Shown piece after piece: positions 14,860 to 22,173 of a DNA stretch of 25,951 nucleotides. A model generated the notes under the pieces. It was given only the letters and a program-made list of their open reading frames with translations, did not search any database and was not told where the DNA came from. Source of the stretch: CAYJHC01 sp964369805 (GTDB lineage: Bacteria > Bacillota > Clostridia > Peptostreptococcales > Anaerovoracaceae); the NCBI GenBank assembly GCA_964369805.1, contig CAYJFM010000031.1:1-25951 (forward strand), given 5' to 3'. Numbering within the stretch: the first letter of the stretch is position 1; each line of letters begins with the position of its first letter. The translations under genes were made by a program, and so were the position numbers.

Positions 14860-16032
14860 ATGAAAAATTATGAAGAATTAAAATCATTGGTTTTTGAAAA
14901 TATTATAAAAAATAAAGAAGAAGCAATTAAAATAAATGATTACTTATCATTAAATCCAGAAGTTTCTGGATCAGAACAAGGGAGTGCAAAGCATATTGTT
15001 GAATACCTTAAAGAGGTTGGATACGATGTAGAGTTTCCATTTTGCGGGCTTGATACGGCGTTTAAAGCTGTTTATGGTAAAAATAATAAAACAAGAAAAA
15101 TTGCATTTATGGTTGAATATGATGCCCTGCCAGAAATTGGACATGCCTGTGGACACTGTACCAGCGCAGCAATTTCTATTTTAGCGGGAGTTGCTTTAAA
15201 GGACTTATCTGAGGAGCTTGATGCAGACATTCATATTATTGGAACTCCCGATGAGGAAGCTTACGGACATAAAATAACACTTATTGATAAAGGCGTATTT
15301 GATGAATATGATTTAGCATCTATGGTGCATCTATATAGTGAAAATATGGTTAAGCTGGTAGTACAAGCTTTAGATGCATACATAATTACCTTTAAAGGGA
15401 AAACTGCTCATGGAGCGGCTGCTCCGTGGGAAGGAAGAAATGCACTAAATGGAGTACAATTGTTTTTCCATGCTACCGATATGTTAAGGCAACATGTGAA
15501 ACCAGATGTGAGGATGCATGGTATAATTAGAAATGGAGGAACCATGGCTAATATAGTGCCAGAGGAAGCTACCGCTGAATTTTTTGTTAGATCAGCAGAT
15601 AGGGTTTATCTTGATAAGGTTGCCAAAAAAGTTGAAAAATGTGCACTTGGGGCTGCAATGGCAACTGATACCGAGGTTGACTTTAAACTTTGGGGACCGA
15701 AGTTTGATGATTTAAAAGAAAATCTAACAGGAGAAAGAACCTTACGAGAAGCATATGAAGAGATAGGTTTGGAAGTAGTAGAACCAACCAGTGCTTTTGG
15801 ATCTACTGATGCAGGCAATGTTAGCTATGTTTGCCCTACTTTCCATCCGACAATTCAGATTGCAAAGTCAAAGCCAGTTATTCATACAAGAGAGTTTGAA
15901 GAATGTACTAGAACAGAAGAAGCTTATGAAGCTATTGAGAATGGCAGCAAGGTTATGGCTTTACAGGTTTTAAAAATATTTACAGATGCTGAAAAATACA
16001 AGCAACTAAAGTCAGACTTTTTTGACAAATAG
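14860..16032 (+). CDS. M20-family amidohydrolase, AbgB-like
   Basis: A 390-residue zinc-dependent hydrolase of the M20 family that cleaves an amide bond next to an amino acid. The metal site includes H95 and H99 in IGHACGH and a later Glu pair in GTPDEEAYGHK; VHLYSEN supplies a further histidine. The dimerisation domain begins at about TFKGKTAHGAAAPWEGRNALNG, and VRMHGIIRNGGTMANIVPEEATAEFFVRS is strongly reminiscent of p-aminobenzoyl-glutamate hydrolase subunit B and related amidohydrolases. AAGGA lies five bases before the ATG. With the upstream deacylase and carrier it probably serves degradation of N-acylated or peptide-linked amino acids; a role on p-aminobenzoyl-glutamate itself is only a possibility. 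Confidence 0.87.
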   Translation: MKNYEELKSLVFENIIKNKEEAIKINDYLSLNPEVSGSEQGSAKHIVEYLKEVGYDVEFPFCGLDTAFKAVYGKNNKTRKIAFMVEYDALPEIGHACGHCTSAAISILAGVALKDLSEELDADIHIIGTPDEEAYGHKITLIDKGVFDEYDLASMVHLYSENMVKLVVQALDAYIITFKGKTAHGAAAPWEGRNALNGVQLFFHATDMLRQHVKPDVRMHGIIRNGGTMANIVPEEATAEFFVRSADRVYLDKVAKKVEKCALGAAMATDTEVDFKLWGPKFDDLKENLTGERTLREAYEEIGLEVVEPTSAFGSTDAGNVSYVCPTFHPTIQIAKSKPVIHTREFEECTRTEEAYEAIENGSKVMALQVLKIFTDAEKYKQLKSDFFDK

Positions 16033-16153
16033 TGGAATAGCTTGAATAAAGCAGGAGAAAAATTAATTACTAAAATCAGAAAATTCTACTACGAAGATAT
16101 ACTAAAATATGGTAAAGCGATTGCTAAAATGTGTATTTTTTTATAATATTTTG

Positions 16154-16162
16154 TGGTATAAT
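16154..16162 (+). promoter_or_regulatory. Extended -10 promoter of the DHH gene
   Basis: TGGTATAAT is a perfect extended -10 (TGnTATAAT) at 16154-16162; no good -35 is seen. A start near 16169 would put the first hairpin of the leader at the 5' end of the message. A second TATAAT lies at 16142-16147, with TTGCTA 15 bases upstream. Confidence 0.6.
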
Positions 16163-16168
16163 GTTTGT

Positions 16169-16241
16169 GTAAAAGCAGGTTTGCTTACAGCTTCTTACTG
16201 TATAAAAAGAAAGGGGAGTAAAATCACAGGTTTGATTTTAC
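16169..16241 (+). promoter_or_regulatory. Leader with two related hairpins before the DHH gene
   Basis: Two similar elements, both with AGGTT in the loop: 16169-16188 (core AAGCA-GGTT-TGCTT) and 16218-16241 (nine-base perfect stem GTAAAATCA/TGATTTTAC, loop CAGGTT). The strong Shine-Dalgarno AAGGGGAG (16211-16218) lies immediately before the second hairpin, 33 bases from the ATG. If the hairpin folds out, the distance becomes about ten bases. No known riboswitch class was recognised. Confidence 0.5.
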
Positions 16242-16251
16242 GAGTTGCAAT

Positions 16252-17172
16252 ATGAGATTAATTACAAGATCAGATTTTGATGGACTCGCTTGTGCGGTAT
16301 TATTAAAAAAAGTTGGAATTATTGATGAGTGGAAGTTTTGCCATCCTAAAGATTTGCAGGATGGTTTGGTAGAAATTACTGAAGATGACTGTCTTGCTAA
16401 TGTACCTTTTGTAGAAGGTTGCGGACTTTGGTTTGACCATCATTCTAGCGAGCATGAAAGAAATGCCTATGAGGGTAAATATAAGGGGAAAAGTGAAATC
16501 GCTGATAGTGCAGCTCATGTAATTTATGATTACTATGGTGGCAAAGAGACCTTCCCAGAATTTGATGATTTGTTATGGGCAGTTGATAAAGTTGATGCGG
16601 CAAAGTTAACAGTAGATGAAATTCTTAACCCAGAAGGCTGGGTGCTACTAGGTTTCTTAATGGACCCAAGAACAGGTCTTGGCAGATTCAGAAACTTTAC
16701 AATTAGTAACTATCAGTTGATGGAAAGATTAATTGACTGGTGTGCGACTATGTCTATTGACGAAATATTAGAAATTTCTGACGTTAAAGAAAGAATAGAG
16801 CTTTACTTTGAACAAACTGAAAAATTCAAAGAAATGGTTAATGAGCATACTATAGTTAGAGGAGAAATAGCAATTTCAGACCTGAGAGGCTTAGAGACTA
16901 TCTATTCAGGTAACAGATTTATGATCTATAGCCTATATCCAGAAACTAATATATCTGTATGGATAGTAAGTGGAAGAGGAGGCAAAGGTTGTTCGGCAGC
17001 TGTTGGATATAGTGTAATTAACAGAACTTCAACAGTCAATGTTGGAAAGCTAATGCTAAAATATGGCGGTGGTGGACATCACGCTGTAGGAACTTGTCAA
17101 TTTGATGATGAAGGAATGGACGAAAAACTAAATAGCTTAATTGAAGAACTAGTAGAACTAAATAAATTATAG
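16252..17172 (+). CDS. DHH-family phosphoesterase
   Basis: A 306-residue cytoplasmic protein of the DHH superfamily, which hydrolyses phosphodiesters or phosphoanhydrides such as nanoRNA, cyclic dinucleotide products or polyphosphate. Seen are the N-terminal metal motif TRSDFDGLACAVLL, the DHH motif in LWFDHHSSEHER, and the C-terminal substrate-binding GGGGHHAVGTCQF. It is often labelled an exopolyphosphatase-like protein, but NrnA-type or other roles fit equally. The ATG at 16252 has no close ribosome binding site: upstream in-frame codons contain TAA at 16219 and no usual start codon between, so this start is forced. The gene is a single transcript with a clear terminator. Confidence 0.85.
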   Translation: MRLITRSDFDGLACAVLLKKVGIIDEWKFCHPKDLQDGLVEITEDDCLANVPFVEGCGLWFDHHSSEHERNAYEGKYKGKSEIADSAAHVIYDYYGGKETFPEFDDLLWAVDKVDAAKLTVDEILNPEGWVLLGFLMDPRTGLGRFRNFTISNYQLMERLIDWCATMSIDEILEISDVKERIELYFEQTEKFKEMVNEHTIVRGEIAISDLRGLETIYSGNRFMIYSLYPETNISVWIVSGRGGKGCSAAVGYSVINRTSTVNVGKLMLKYGGGGHHAVGTCQFDDEGMDEKLNSLIEELVELNKL

Positions 17173-17200
17173 CGAGTGCAAATACATAGAATTTTAACGG

Positions 17201-17231
17201 AACCCATCAAGCATAGCTTGGTGGGTTTTTT
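17201..17231 (+). terminator. Terminator after the DHH gene
   Basis: AACCCATCAAGC (17201-17212) pairs with GCTTGGTGGGTT (17216-17227) around loop ATA, with one G-U pair, followed by Ts. Confidence 0.85.
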
Positions 17232-17298
17232 GTATAAAAAGTAAATGCTTAGGCAGAAAATTAAATGAAAGAGCAGTGTGTCTGCATATTGGGGAGTT

Positions 17299-18753
17299 AT
17301 GAAATATATTAAATTGAGGGAGTATTTAAGCGCATTAGAGGAAAAAGAACTTTTAATTGCAAGTGAAGTAGACTTAAGCTTAATTGATAGGGACATAGAG
17401 CATATCACTTTTGATTCAAGAGATGTAGAAAAAAACAGTATTTTTATTGTAAAGGGAGCTCATTTTAAACAAGAGTATATAGAAATGGCTATAGAACGTG
17501 GTGCTGTTGCTGTAGTGCTAGAAGAACATGAGTTTGATGTGTTTGAAGGAAAAGCTGTATGGGTAGAAAATATTTCAGAAACGATGGCTACACTAGGAGA
17601 AATATTTTATGATAAGCCCTGGGAAAAGTTAGATCTTATTGGTGTAACAGGAACGAAAGGGAAATCAACTACGACTTATATGATTAAAAGTATTCTCAAT
17701 GAATTTCTTTACCCTAGAAAGACAGCATTAATTAGTGGAATTGCAAATTACTGTGGTGGTGAAGAAATAAAATCTCACCTGACTACACCAGAGAACTTAG
17801 ATATATATAAACATTTAGATTCCTCTATAGAAAATGGAATAGGGCATTGTATAATTGAAGTATCAAGCCAAGCTTTAAAATATGGAAGGACTAGAGGTCT
17901 TGTTTTTGACATAGGATGTTTTTTAAATATAGGGGAGGATCACTTAGGTGGAGTGGAGCACACTGACATCGAAGACTATTTTCAATCAAAGAAACTATTA
18001 ATGAACTTTTCTAAGACTGCCTGCATAAATCTTGATTTTGATGGGGCAGAGGAGGTGTTGGAAGCAGCGATAGCTAGTAGCATTTGCAAAGAAGTTATAA
18101 CCTTTAGTACTAAAAATGATACTGCAGAGGTTTTTGCCTATGATATTACAGGCACTAATGAAGGGCTAATATTTAAAGTGAGAACAAATGATTTTGATGA
18201 AGAATTTAAAATTTCAATGAAAGGAAAATTTAATATATCAAATGCTATCTGTGCTATCTCCGTGTGTCATAAACTTAATATTCCAATAGAAAATATCAAA
18301 AGAGGTTTGGTAATGGCTAAAGCTGAAGGTAGGATGGAAATATTAAAAAACGAAGCAGAGGGCAAATTTGGAATTGTAGATTATGCGCATAATGAAATGA
18401 GTTTTGAGGCCTTGTTTGATTTTGTAAATGAAGAATACCCTGGATATAAAGTTTTTACTGTTTTTGGATGTTCTGGAAGTAGAGGATTTAGTAGGCGAGT
18501 TTCTTTGCCAAAAATAATTAGCAGAAGGGGAGATAAGTGTTTTGTAACTGAGATTGACCCAACAGATGAGCCTCTTGAAAAAATTTGCTCTGAGGTATCA
18601 CTTGTCTTAGACGAGCTGAAGGCTGATTACGAAGTTATCTATAATCCAGATGAAGCTATTAGACAGGCATTTAGAGAGGCAGATAAAAAAACAGTAGTGC
18701 TAGTAACAGGTGGGATATTAAATACTGAAAGAATAATTTTAGAAAACTATTAA
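17299..18753 (+). CDS. MurE-like Mur ligase, divergent
   Basis: A 484-residue ATP-dependent ligase of the MurE group, which adds the third amino acid to the UDP-MurNAc-dipeptide precursor of peptidoglycan in the cytoplasm. Walker A is GTKGKST at residues 118-124. The substrate motifs HLTTPENLDIYKHL and EVSSQALKYGR and the lysine of YFQSKKLL (usually carbamylated) follow. The C-terminal domain has DYAHNEMSFEALF and FGCSGSRGFSRR. The DNPR motif that selects diaminopimelate is replaced by EIDPTDEP, and the final KG(H/R) segment by TGGILNTE. It resembles the non-diaminopimelate MurE-like proteins of lactic acid bacteria more than standard MurE. The start is uncertain: GGGGAG sits only two bases before this ATG, and a GTG at 17278 is an alternative. 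It may be a second MurE with another amino-acid or substrate preference. No other wall gene is adjacent. Confidence 0.8.
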   Translation: MKYIKLREYLSALEEKELLIASEVDLSLIDRDIEHITFDSRDVEKNSIFIVKGAHFKQEYIEMAIERGAVAVVLEEHEFDVFEGKAVWVENISETMATLGEIFYDKPWEKLDLIGVTGTKGKSTTTYMIKSILNEFLYPRKTALISGIANYCGGEEIKSHLTTPENLDIYKHLDSSIENGIGHCIIEVSSQALKYGRTRGLVFDIGCFLNIGEDHLGGVEHTDIEDYFQSKKLLMNFSKTACINLDFDGAEEVLEAAIASSICKEVITFSTKNDTAEVFAYDITGTNEGLIFKVRTNDFDEEFKISMKGKFNISNAICAISVCHKLNIPIENIKRGLVMAKAEGRMEILKNEAEGKFGIVDYAHNEMSFEALFDFVNEEYPGYKVFTVFGCSGSRGFSRRVSLPKIISRRGDKCFVTEIDPTDEPLEKICSEVSLVLDELKADYEVIYNPDEAIRQAFREADKKTVVLVTGGILNTERIILENY

Positions 18754-18783
18754 GAAAAAGGATATGAGAAAGAATACATAATT

Positions 18784-19317
18784 ATGAAAAGAGTAAAGCA
18801 AATTGGAGTTAAGGGATTTACCCTTATGGAGATAATAATAGTAATTGCTATTATAGCAATACTAGCGGTTGTTGCGATACCAAGCGTTACTGGCTATGTT
18901 GAGGAAGCAAAGGAAACTGCGGACCTTCAAAGTGCGAGTAATCTAATTACTGCCATAACAACGGTGTATAATCTTAACTCTAGTATTGTTCCAGAGGGTG
19001 GAAAAATAGTGGCAAGATGGGATACTAGTGTTGGCGGGGGCTCACCAGCTGGAAACGGTGATGTAATTATTGAGCACAGAACCTGGGGTGGTTTTCATAG
19101 TGCAGCCGATAAGGCATGGGTAACTGCTTTTGCTGCTGAATTTGATGAGTATATTACTAAAAACGCCTTAGGAGATGCAAAGTCAAAGAGAAGCCAAGAG
19201 ACAGATTTACTAATATATTATGATACAGCAACTGGGGAGGTGTATACCCATGAGGCCTACATAGAATACTGGGGAGAAAATGGGATTGGGCTAGATTTGA
19301 AATCAGATGTTTTCTAA
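18784..19317 (+). CDS. Type IV pilin-like protein
   Basis: A 177-residue prepilin. The short basic leader MKRVKQIGVKG is followed by FTLMEIIIVIAIIAILAVVAIPSV, so a prepilin peptidase would cut after G11, leaving F1 and E5. The hydrophobic helix is the usual assembly core; the rest is a soluble globular domain rich in Asp, Glu and Trp. No Shine-Dalgarno lies at the right distance. A five-codon frame (ATG at 18764, stop 18779-18781) with AAAAAGG before it ends two bases upstream, so coupling is possible. No pilus assembly gene is nearby, so it is either an orphan pilin served by a machine elsewhere or a pseudopilin of a secretion or competence system. Confidence 0.82.
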   Translation: MKRVKQIGVKGFTLMEIIIVIAIIAILAVVAIPSVTGYVEEAKETADLQSASNLITAITTVYNLNSSIVPEGGKIVARWDTSVGGGSPAGNGDVIIEHRTWGGFHSAADKAWVTAFAAEFDEYITKNALGDAKSKRSQETDLLIYYDTATGEVYTHEAYIEYWGENGIGLDLKSDVF

Positions 19318-19359
19318 TAGAAAGTAAGTATAGGGAATATAGAGAGCTTTATTTAAAAT

Positions 19360-19408
19360 AAAACGCCTAGGTAATTGTAAGATGAACAATTACTTAGGCG
19401 TTTTAATA
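19360..19408. terminator. Strong bidirectional terminator
   Basis: A 19-bp stem (19360-19378 with 19386-19404, one G-U pair) around AAGATGA. A-rich on the left and T-rich on the right, it can end both the pilin gene and the convergent lipoprotein gene. Confidence 0.9.
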
Positions 19409-19439
19409 TTTTATTCGGTAAATTAGAACTTAGTTTCAG

Positions 19440-19823
19440 TTATTCTGATGGTATTGTAGTTGATACGGATAAGCACTCTAATACACCATCTTCATCTTCA
19501 AATAAAAATACTACATTGCCCTCGGTATCGCTTGCCTGATAGTAGTAAATCATAGATGTTCCCTCTGAATCGTCTTCATCTTTGATTGGTTCTTCTCCAC
19601 CAAAGGCCTCTACAACTTGGTCATAGTTCATTTGGATGAACGGTGTTTCCGCATCAGCTCCAGTATGCATTTCGTAAACAGCTAATAATTCAGCAGCTGT
19701 CATACCTTCAGCAGCACTTCCGCTATCTCCACTAGTGTCCCCAGAGTCACTGCCACAAGCAGCAAGAACAAAAATCATTGTAAAAGTTAGTAAAATTAGT
19801 CCCATTTTTTTGAATTTTTTCAT
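19440..19823 (-). CDS. Small acidic lipoprotein of unknown function
   Basis: A 127-residue protein with a signal peptide ending in a lipobox (VLAAC, C23), so it should be anchored to the outer face of the membrane. After the cysteine comes a Gly/Ser/Asp-rich linker, then a compact acidic domain with TAAELLAVYEMHTG and YDQVVEAFGGEEP. It resembles small clostridial lipoproteins of unknown role that carry a SmpA/OmlA-like or PepSY-like fold, but no family was recognised with certainty. The start at 19823 has GGAGGG five bases upstream; the ATG at 19835 includes that site as codons and is rejected. A minus-strand extended -10 (TGATATACT, 19865-19873) is a plausible promoter. Confidence 0.75.
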   Translation of the reverse strand: MKKFKKMGLILLTFTMIFVLAACGSDSGDTSGDSGSAAEGMTAAELLAVYEMHTGADAETPFIQMNYDQVVEAFGGEEPIKDEDDSEGTSMIYYYQASDTEGNVVFLFEDEDGVLECLSVSTTIPSE

Positions 19824-19873
19824 TTTACCCTCCATTTATGATATCAGTAAATTAACTTACGTTGAGTATATCA

Positions 19874-20162
19874 CAGGTGAAAGCTGAGATATATACTTAA
19901 ATGTGAAAAAGTGACTGCTCAGACTCTTACTAGGCGGTTAATTTCTTAATACAATCAAGTTGAAGTCTTCTTTAGAACAAAGTTAGAAAAGGTGCTTTGT
20001 TCTATTTAACAATAGTTTTGGTGTTTTTCCACATACCTAATTTGTTGATAAATCAATGCTAGTATGATATAAATATAGAAAGTAAAAATTTAGAAATACA
20101 AACATGAAAACATAAAATATATTATTTAGCTTAGTTATAATTTNNNNNNNNNNTTCCAATAA
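19874..20162. other. Region between the lipoprotein and the gene fragment
   Basis: No gene seen. It holds a perfect 10-bp hairpin (19973-19982 with 19995-20004) of unknown role, a sigma-A promoter for the + strand (TTGATA 20045-20050, 17-base spacer, TATAAA 20068-20073) and the N-run at 20144-20153. The promoter points at the fragment at 20163. Confidence 0.55.
20144..20153. other. 10-base assembly gap
   Basis: Ten Ns between a promoter and a reading-frame fragment; the gap size is likely a placeholder. Confidence 0.95.
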
Positions 20163-20312
20163 CTTCAAAATGATAAAGCAAAATTAGATGAACTAACAGA
20201 AAAAATGAAAACAGGAACTATTACAGCAAGTGAAAAAGAAGAACACCGTTTATTAAACATGGAATATCTAGCGTCTTTTGTAGTGGACTATGATGATGAA
20301 GATGAAGAGTAA
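20163..20312 (+). pseudogene. Fragment of a small acidic protein, start missing
   Basis: An open frame of 49 codons before TAA at 20310-20312, ending in an acidic tail (DYDDEDEE). Its 5' boundary is a stop codon at 20160-20162, and the first ATG lies 14 codons in at 20205. Residues such as KLDELTEKMKTGTITASEKE look like genuine protein rather than noise. The start may be lost in the gap at 20144-20153 or by a frameshift. The frame cannot be tied to a family. Confidence 0.45.
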
Positions 20313-20401
20313 ATTTAATCATAATCTAATAGTAGGATAAAATAATAGAGGAGCAAAAGGACCGAGGGCATTTTTGTGGAGCCCTTAAATACTTGGACTT
20401 G

Positions 20402-20435
20402 ATAGTGTAGTAACAAGAGTTGCTACACTATTTTT
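20402..20435 (+). terminator. Terminator before the ABC exporter remnant
   Basis: A 13-bp stem (20402-20414 with 20419-20431, one G-U pair), loop AAGA, followed by Ts. It ends transcription from the promoter at 20045-20073. Confidence 0.85.
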
Positions 20436-20609
20436 ATGTAGATTAAATTGTAACGCAAAACAGTCGCAAAATTTGCATGAATTTGTACGAAGAAAGCTGA
20501 CTTGATTTTTTTGCAGTTATATATTAGAATTAGAACGAAGTTAGTTTTTACTAACCAAATCCCTTTGAAGAAAAATTTGAGTAAGAATACAATAAAAGTA
20601 GGACAATAA

Positions 20610-21416
20610 GTGATAGAGAAAAGATTAATTAAAGAAGTTCCCAATGCATCTTCCCATATAGCAAAAAATGTTGTTTTGCAGGTTCTTGGGCTTGTTTCAA
20701 ACATCATTTTAATGATAACAATAAGCCTTTTTTTGAGTAGCTTGATAGATAAAAAACTTCTATTAGCTGATTTTTTTACGTATGGAATTATAATCATACT
20801 TTGCATAGGGGTAAAAGTATGCACTACATACTTTGCAAACATACAAAGTTACCTTGCATCAAAAGCAGTGAAAAATATTCTGCGGGGAAGAATCTATGAT
20901 AAGGTAGTAAAACTGGGAAGTAAGTATACAAAGAAGTTATCATCTGCAGAGCTCCTACAGATATCAGTGGAGGGTGTTGAACAGCTAGAAACATATTTTG
21001 GAAACTTCTTACCACAATTTTTCTACTCCATGATTTCACCTGTCATTTTATTTTCGGTAGTTTCATTTATTGATATTAAAGTGGCGATAATTCTATTTAT
21101 ATGCGTTCCATTAATTCCAATTTCTATTATACTTGTACAGAAATTTGCAAAAAAGCTATTTGCAAAATACTGGGGAGAATACGTAGGACTTGGAGATAAT
21201 TTCTTGGAGAATTTACAGGGACTAAATACACTGAAAATCTATAGTTCTGATGAATACAAACATAAGCAAATGAATATGCAAGCTGAGCGGTTTAGGGTAG
21301 TCACAATGAAAGTGCTTTCCATGCAGCTTAATTCTATAATCATTATGGATTTAATTGCTTATGGTGGTGCAGCATTAGGAATAATATTTGCTTTGATTGA
21401 GTTTAATGCGGGGAAT
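20610..21416 (+). pseudogene. CydD-like ABC exporter, membrane domain, 3' end lost
   Basis: The first 269 residues of a half-transporter whose membrane domain resembles the CydC/CydD group. Several hydrophobic segments are seen, with the intracellular loop LGDNFLENLQGLNTLKIYSSDE characteristic of ABC exporters. The frame is open up to the N-run at 21417-21426. The ATP-binding domain that should follow is only present as a short out-of-frame C-terminal part after the gap (21456-21599). It starts with GTG at 20610 and a weak AGGAC site. The gene may be intact in the cell if the gap hides the missing 900 bases, but the flanking duplicate and the decayed neighbour argue for a broken locus. Confidence 0.65.
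21282..21310 (+). repeat. 29-nt duplicate, copy 1
   Basis: A 29-base segment inside the membrane domain, repeated exactly at 21427-21455 just after the N-run. Copy 1 is followed by AGTGC, copy 2 by GCTAC. Confidence 0.95.
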
Positions 21417-21426
21417 NNNNNNNNNN
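21417..21426. other. 10-base assembly gap
   Basis: Ten Ns directly before the second copy of the 29-nt duplicate. The join was probably made between two contigs that overlap or branch here. Confidence 0.95.
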
Positions 21427-21455
21427 GCTGAGCGGTTTAGGGTAGTCACAATGAA
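21427..21455 (+). repeat. 29-nt duplicate, copy 2
   Basis: Identical to 21282-21310. Its last bases ATGAA coincide with the start of the conserved DEATSNID codons, so the sequence after it jumps straight into the end of an ATPase domain. Confidence 0.95.
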
Positions 21456-21599
21456 GCTACTAGCAATATTGATGCAGATAGTGAGGAGGCCATTATGCAG
21501 GTAATAAAAGAATTGGCAGAAACAAAAACTATTATTCTTATCTCCCATAGGCTTTTAAATGTAGTGAACTCAGATAGGAAGAACTTACTCATTTACTAA
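21456..21599 (+). pseudogene. C-terminal remnant of the first ABC ATPase domain
   Basis: Begins within the D-loop (ATSNIDADSEEAIMQVI) and contains the H-loop (IILISHRLLNVVNSD), then runs into unrelated codons and TAA at 21597-21599. The Walker A, Q-loop, signature and Walker B are all absent. This is probably the tail of the protein begun at 20610, joined by deletion or misassembly, and out of frame with it. Confidence 0.7.
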
Positions 21600-22127
21600 T
21601 CTAGTAATACTTCTTTTTTCGGGGCTTATGCGATTTTATGATGTGCAAAAAGGTGAAGTGTTAATATCTAGCAAAAACATAAAAAGTATTAATACTAATA
21701 GCCTTAGAAAGAATGAAAGCTATGTGACACAGGAGACACATATCTTCCACGATACCATAGAGAATAATATAAAAATCGCTAATATAGATGCAAGCTAAGA
21801 GGAAGTTATAAAGGCTGCAAAAAAAGCCTCGCTGCATGAATTTATTAGAGTTTACCAAAAGGTTATGACACAGAGGTTGGTGAACTGGGCGATACTATAT
21901 CCGGTGGAGAAAAGCAGAGAATTGGCATTGCAAGAGCATTTTTACATGATGCAGATTTAATTTTACTAGATGAGCCTACAAGTAATCTAGATAGTTTAAA
22001 TGAATCTGTTATTTTAAGCTCAATTAAAGAATGCAGAGAAAAAACTGTAGTTTTGGTGTTACACAGGAAATCTACTATAAAGATTGCTGATAGGGTTTTG
22101 CACATGGAAACAGTTAGGAATAGTTAA
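21577..22127 (+). pseudogene. Remnant of the second ABC half-transporter ATPase domain
   Basis: A decayed ATP-binding domain. The first part (MRFYDVQKGEVLI, then SYVTQETHIFHDTIENNIKIA) has the Q-loop but no Walker A or membrane domain. A TAA interrupts it at 21796-21798, and a frameshift near 21850 moves the rest to another frame. The second part has LPKGYDTEVGELGDTISGGEKQRIGIARA (signature) and LILLDEPTSNLD (Walker B). Together with the previous fragment it shows that a CydDC-like pair once stood here and that the DNA between them was deleted. Confidence 0.8.
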
Positions 22128-22173
22128 TGGATAATACAACTGATTTCTATGAGAAAAGAGAGGTTAAATAAAA

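Noticed and set aside
14842..14862. Six-codon GTG frame before the M20 gene as a leader peptide
   Set aside because: Chance is likely at this length, and the M20 gene has its own AAGGA site.
18757..18783. AAAAAGG as direct Shine-Dalgarno of the pilin gene
   Set aside because: It is about 20 bases from the ATG, too far for normal initiation; it suits the five-codon frame instead.
20364..20385. AGGGC/GCCCT hairpin as an RNA gene or riboswitch
   Set aside because: A five-bp stem with a long loop and no conserved sequence that I recognise; it lies between a fragment and a terminator.
20423..20842. Minus-strand frame of 139 residues opposite the ABC gene start
   Set aside because: It covers the upstream terminator, has no recognisable motif, and lies against a convincing + strand exporter sequence.
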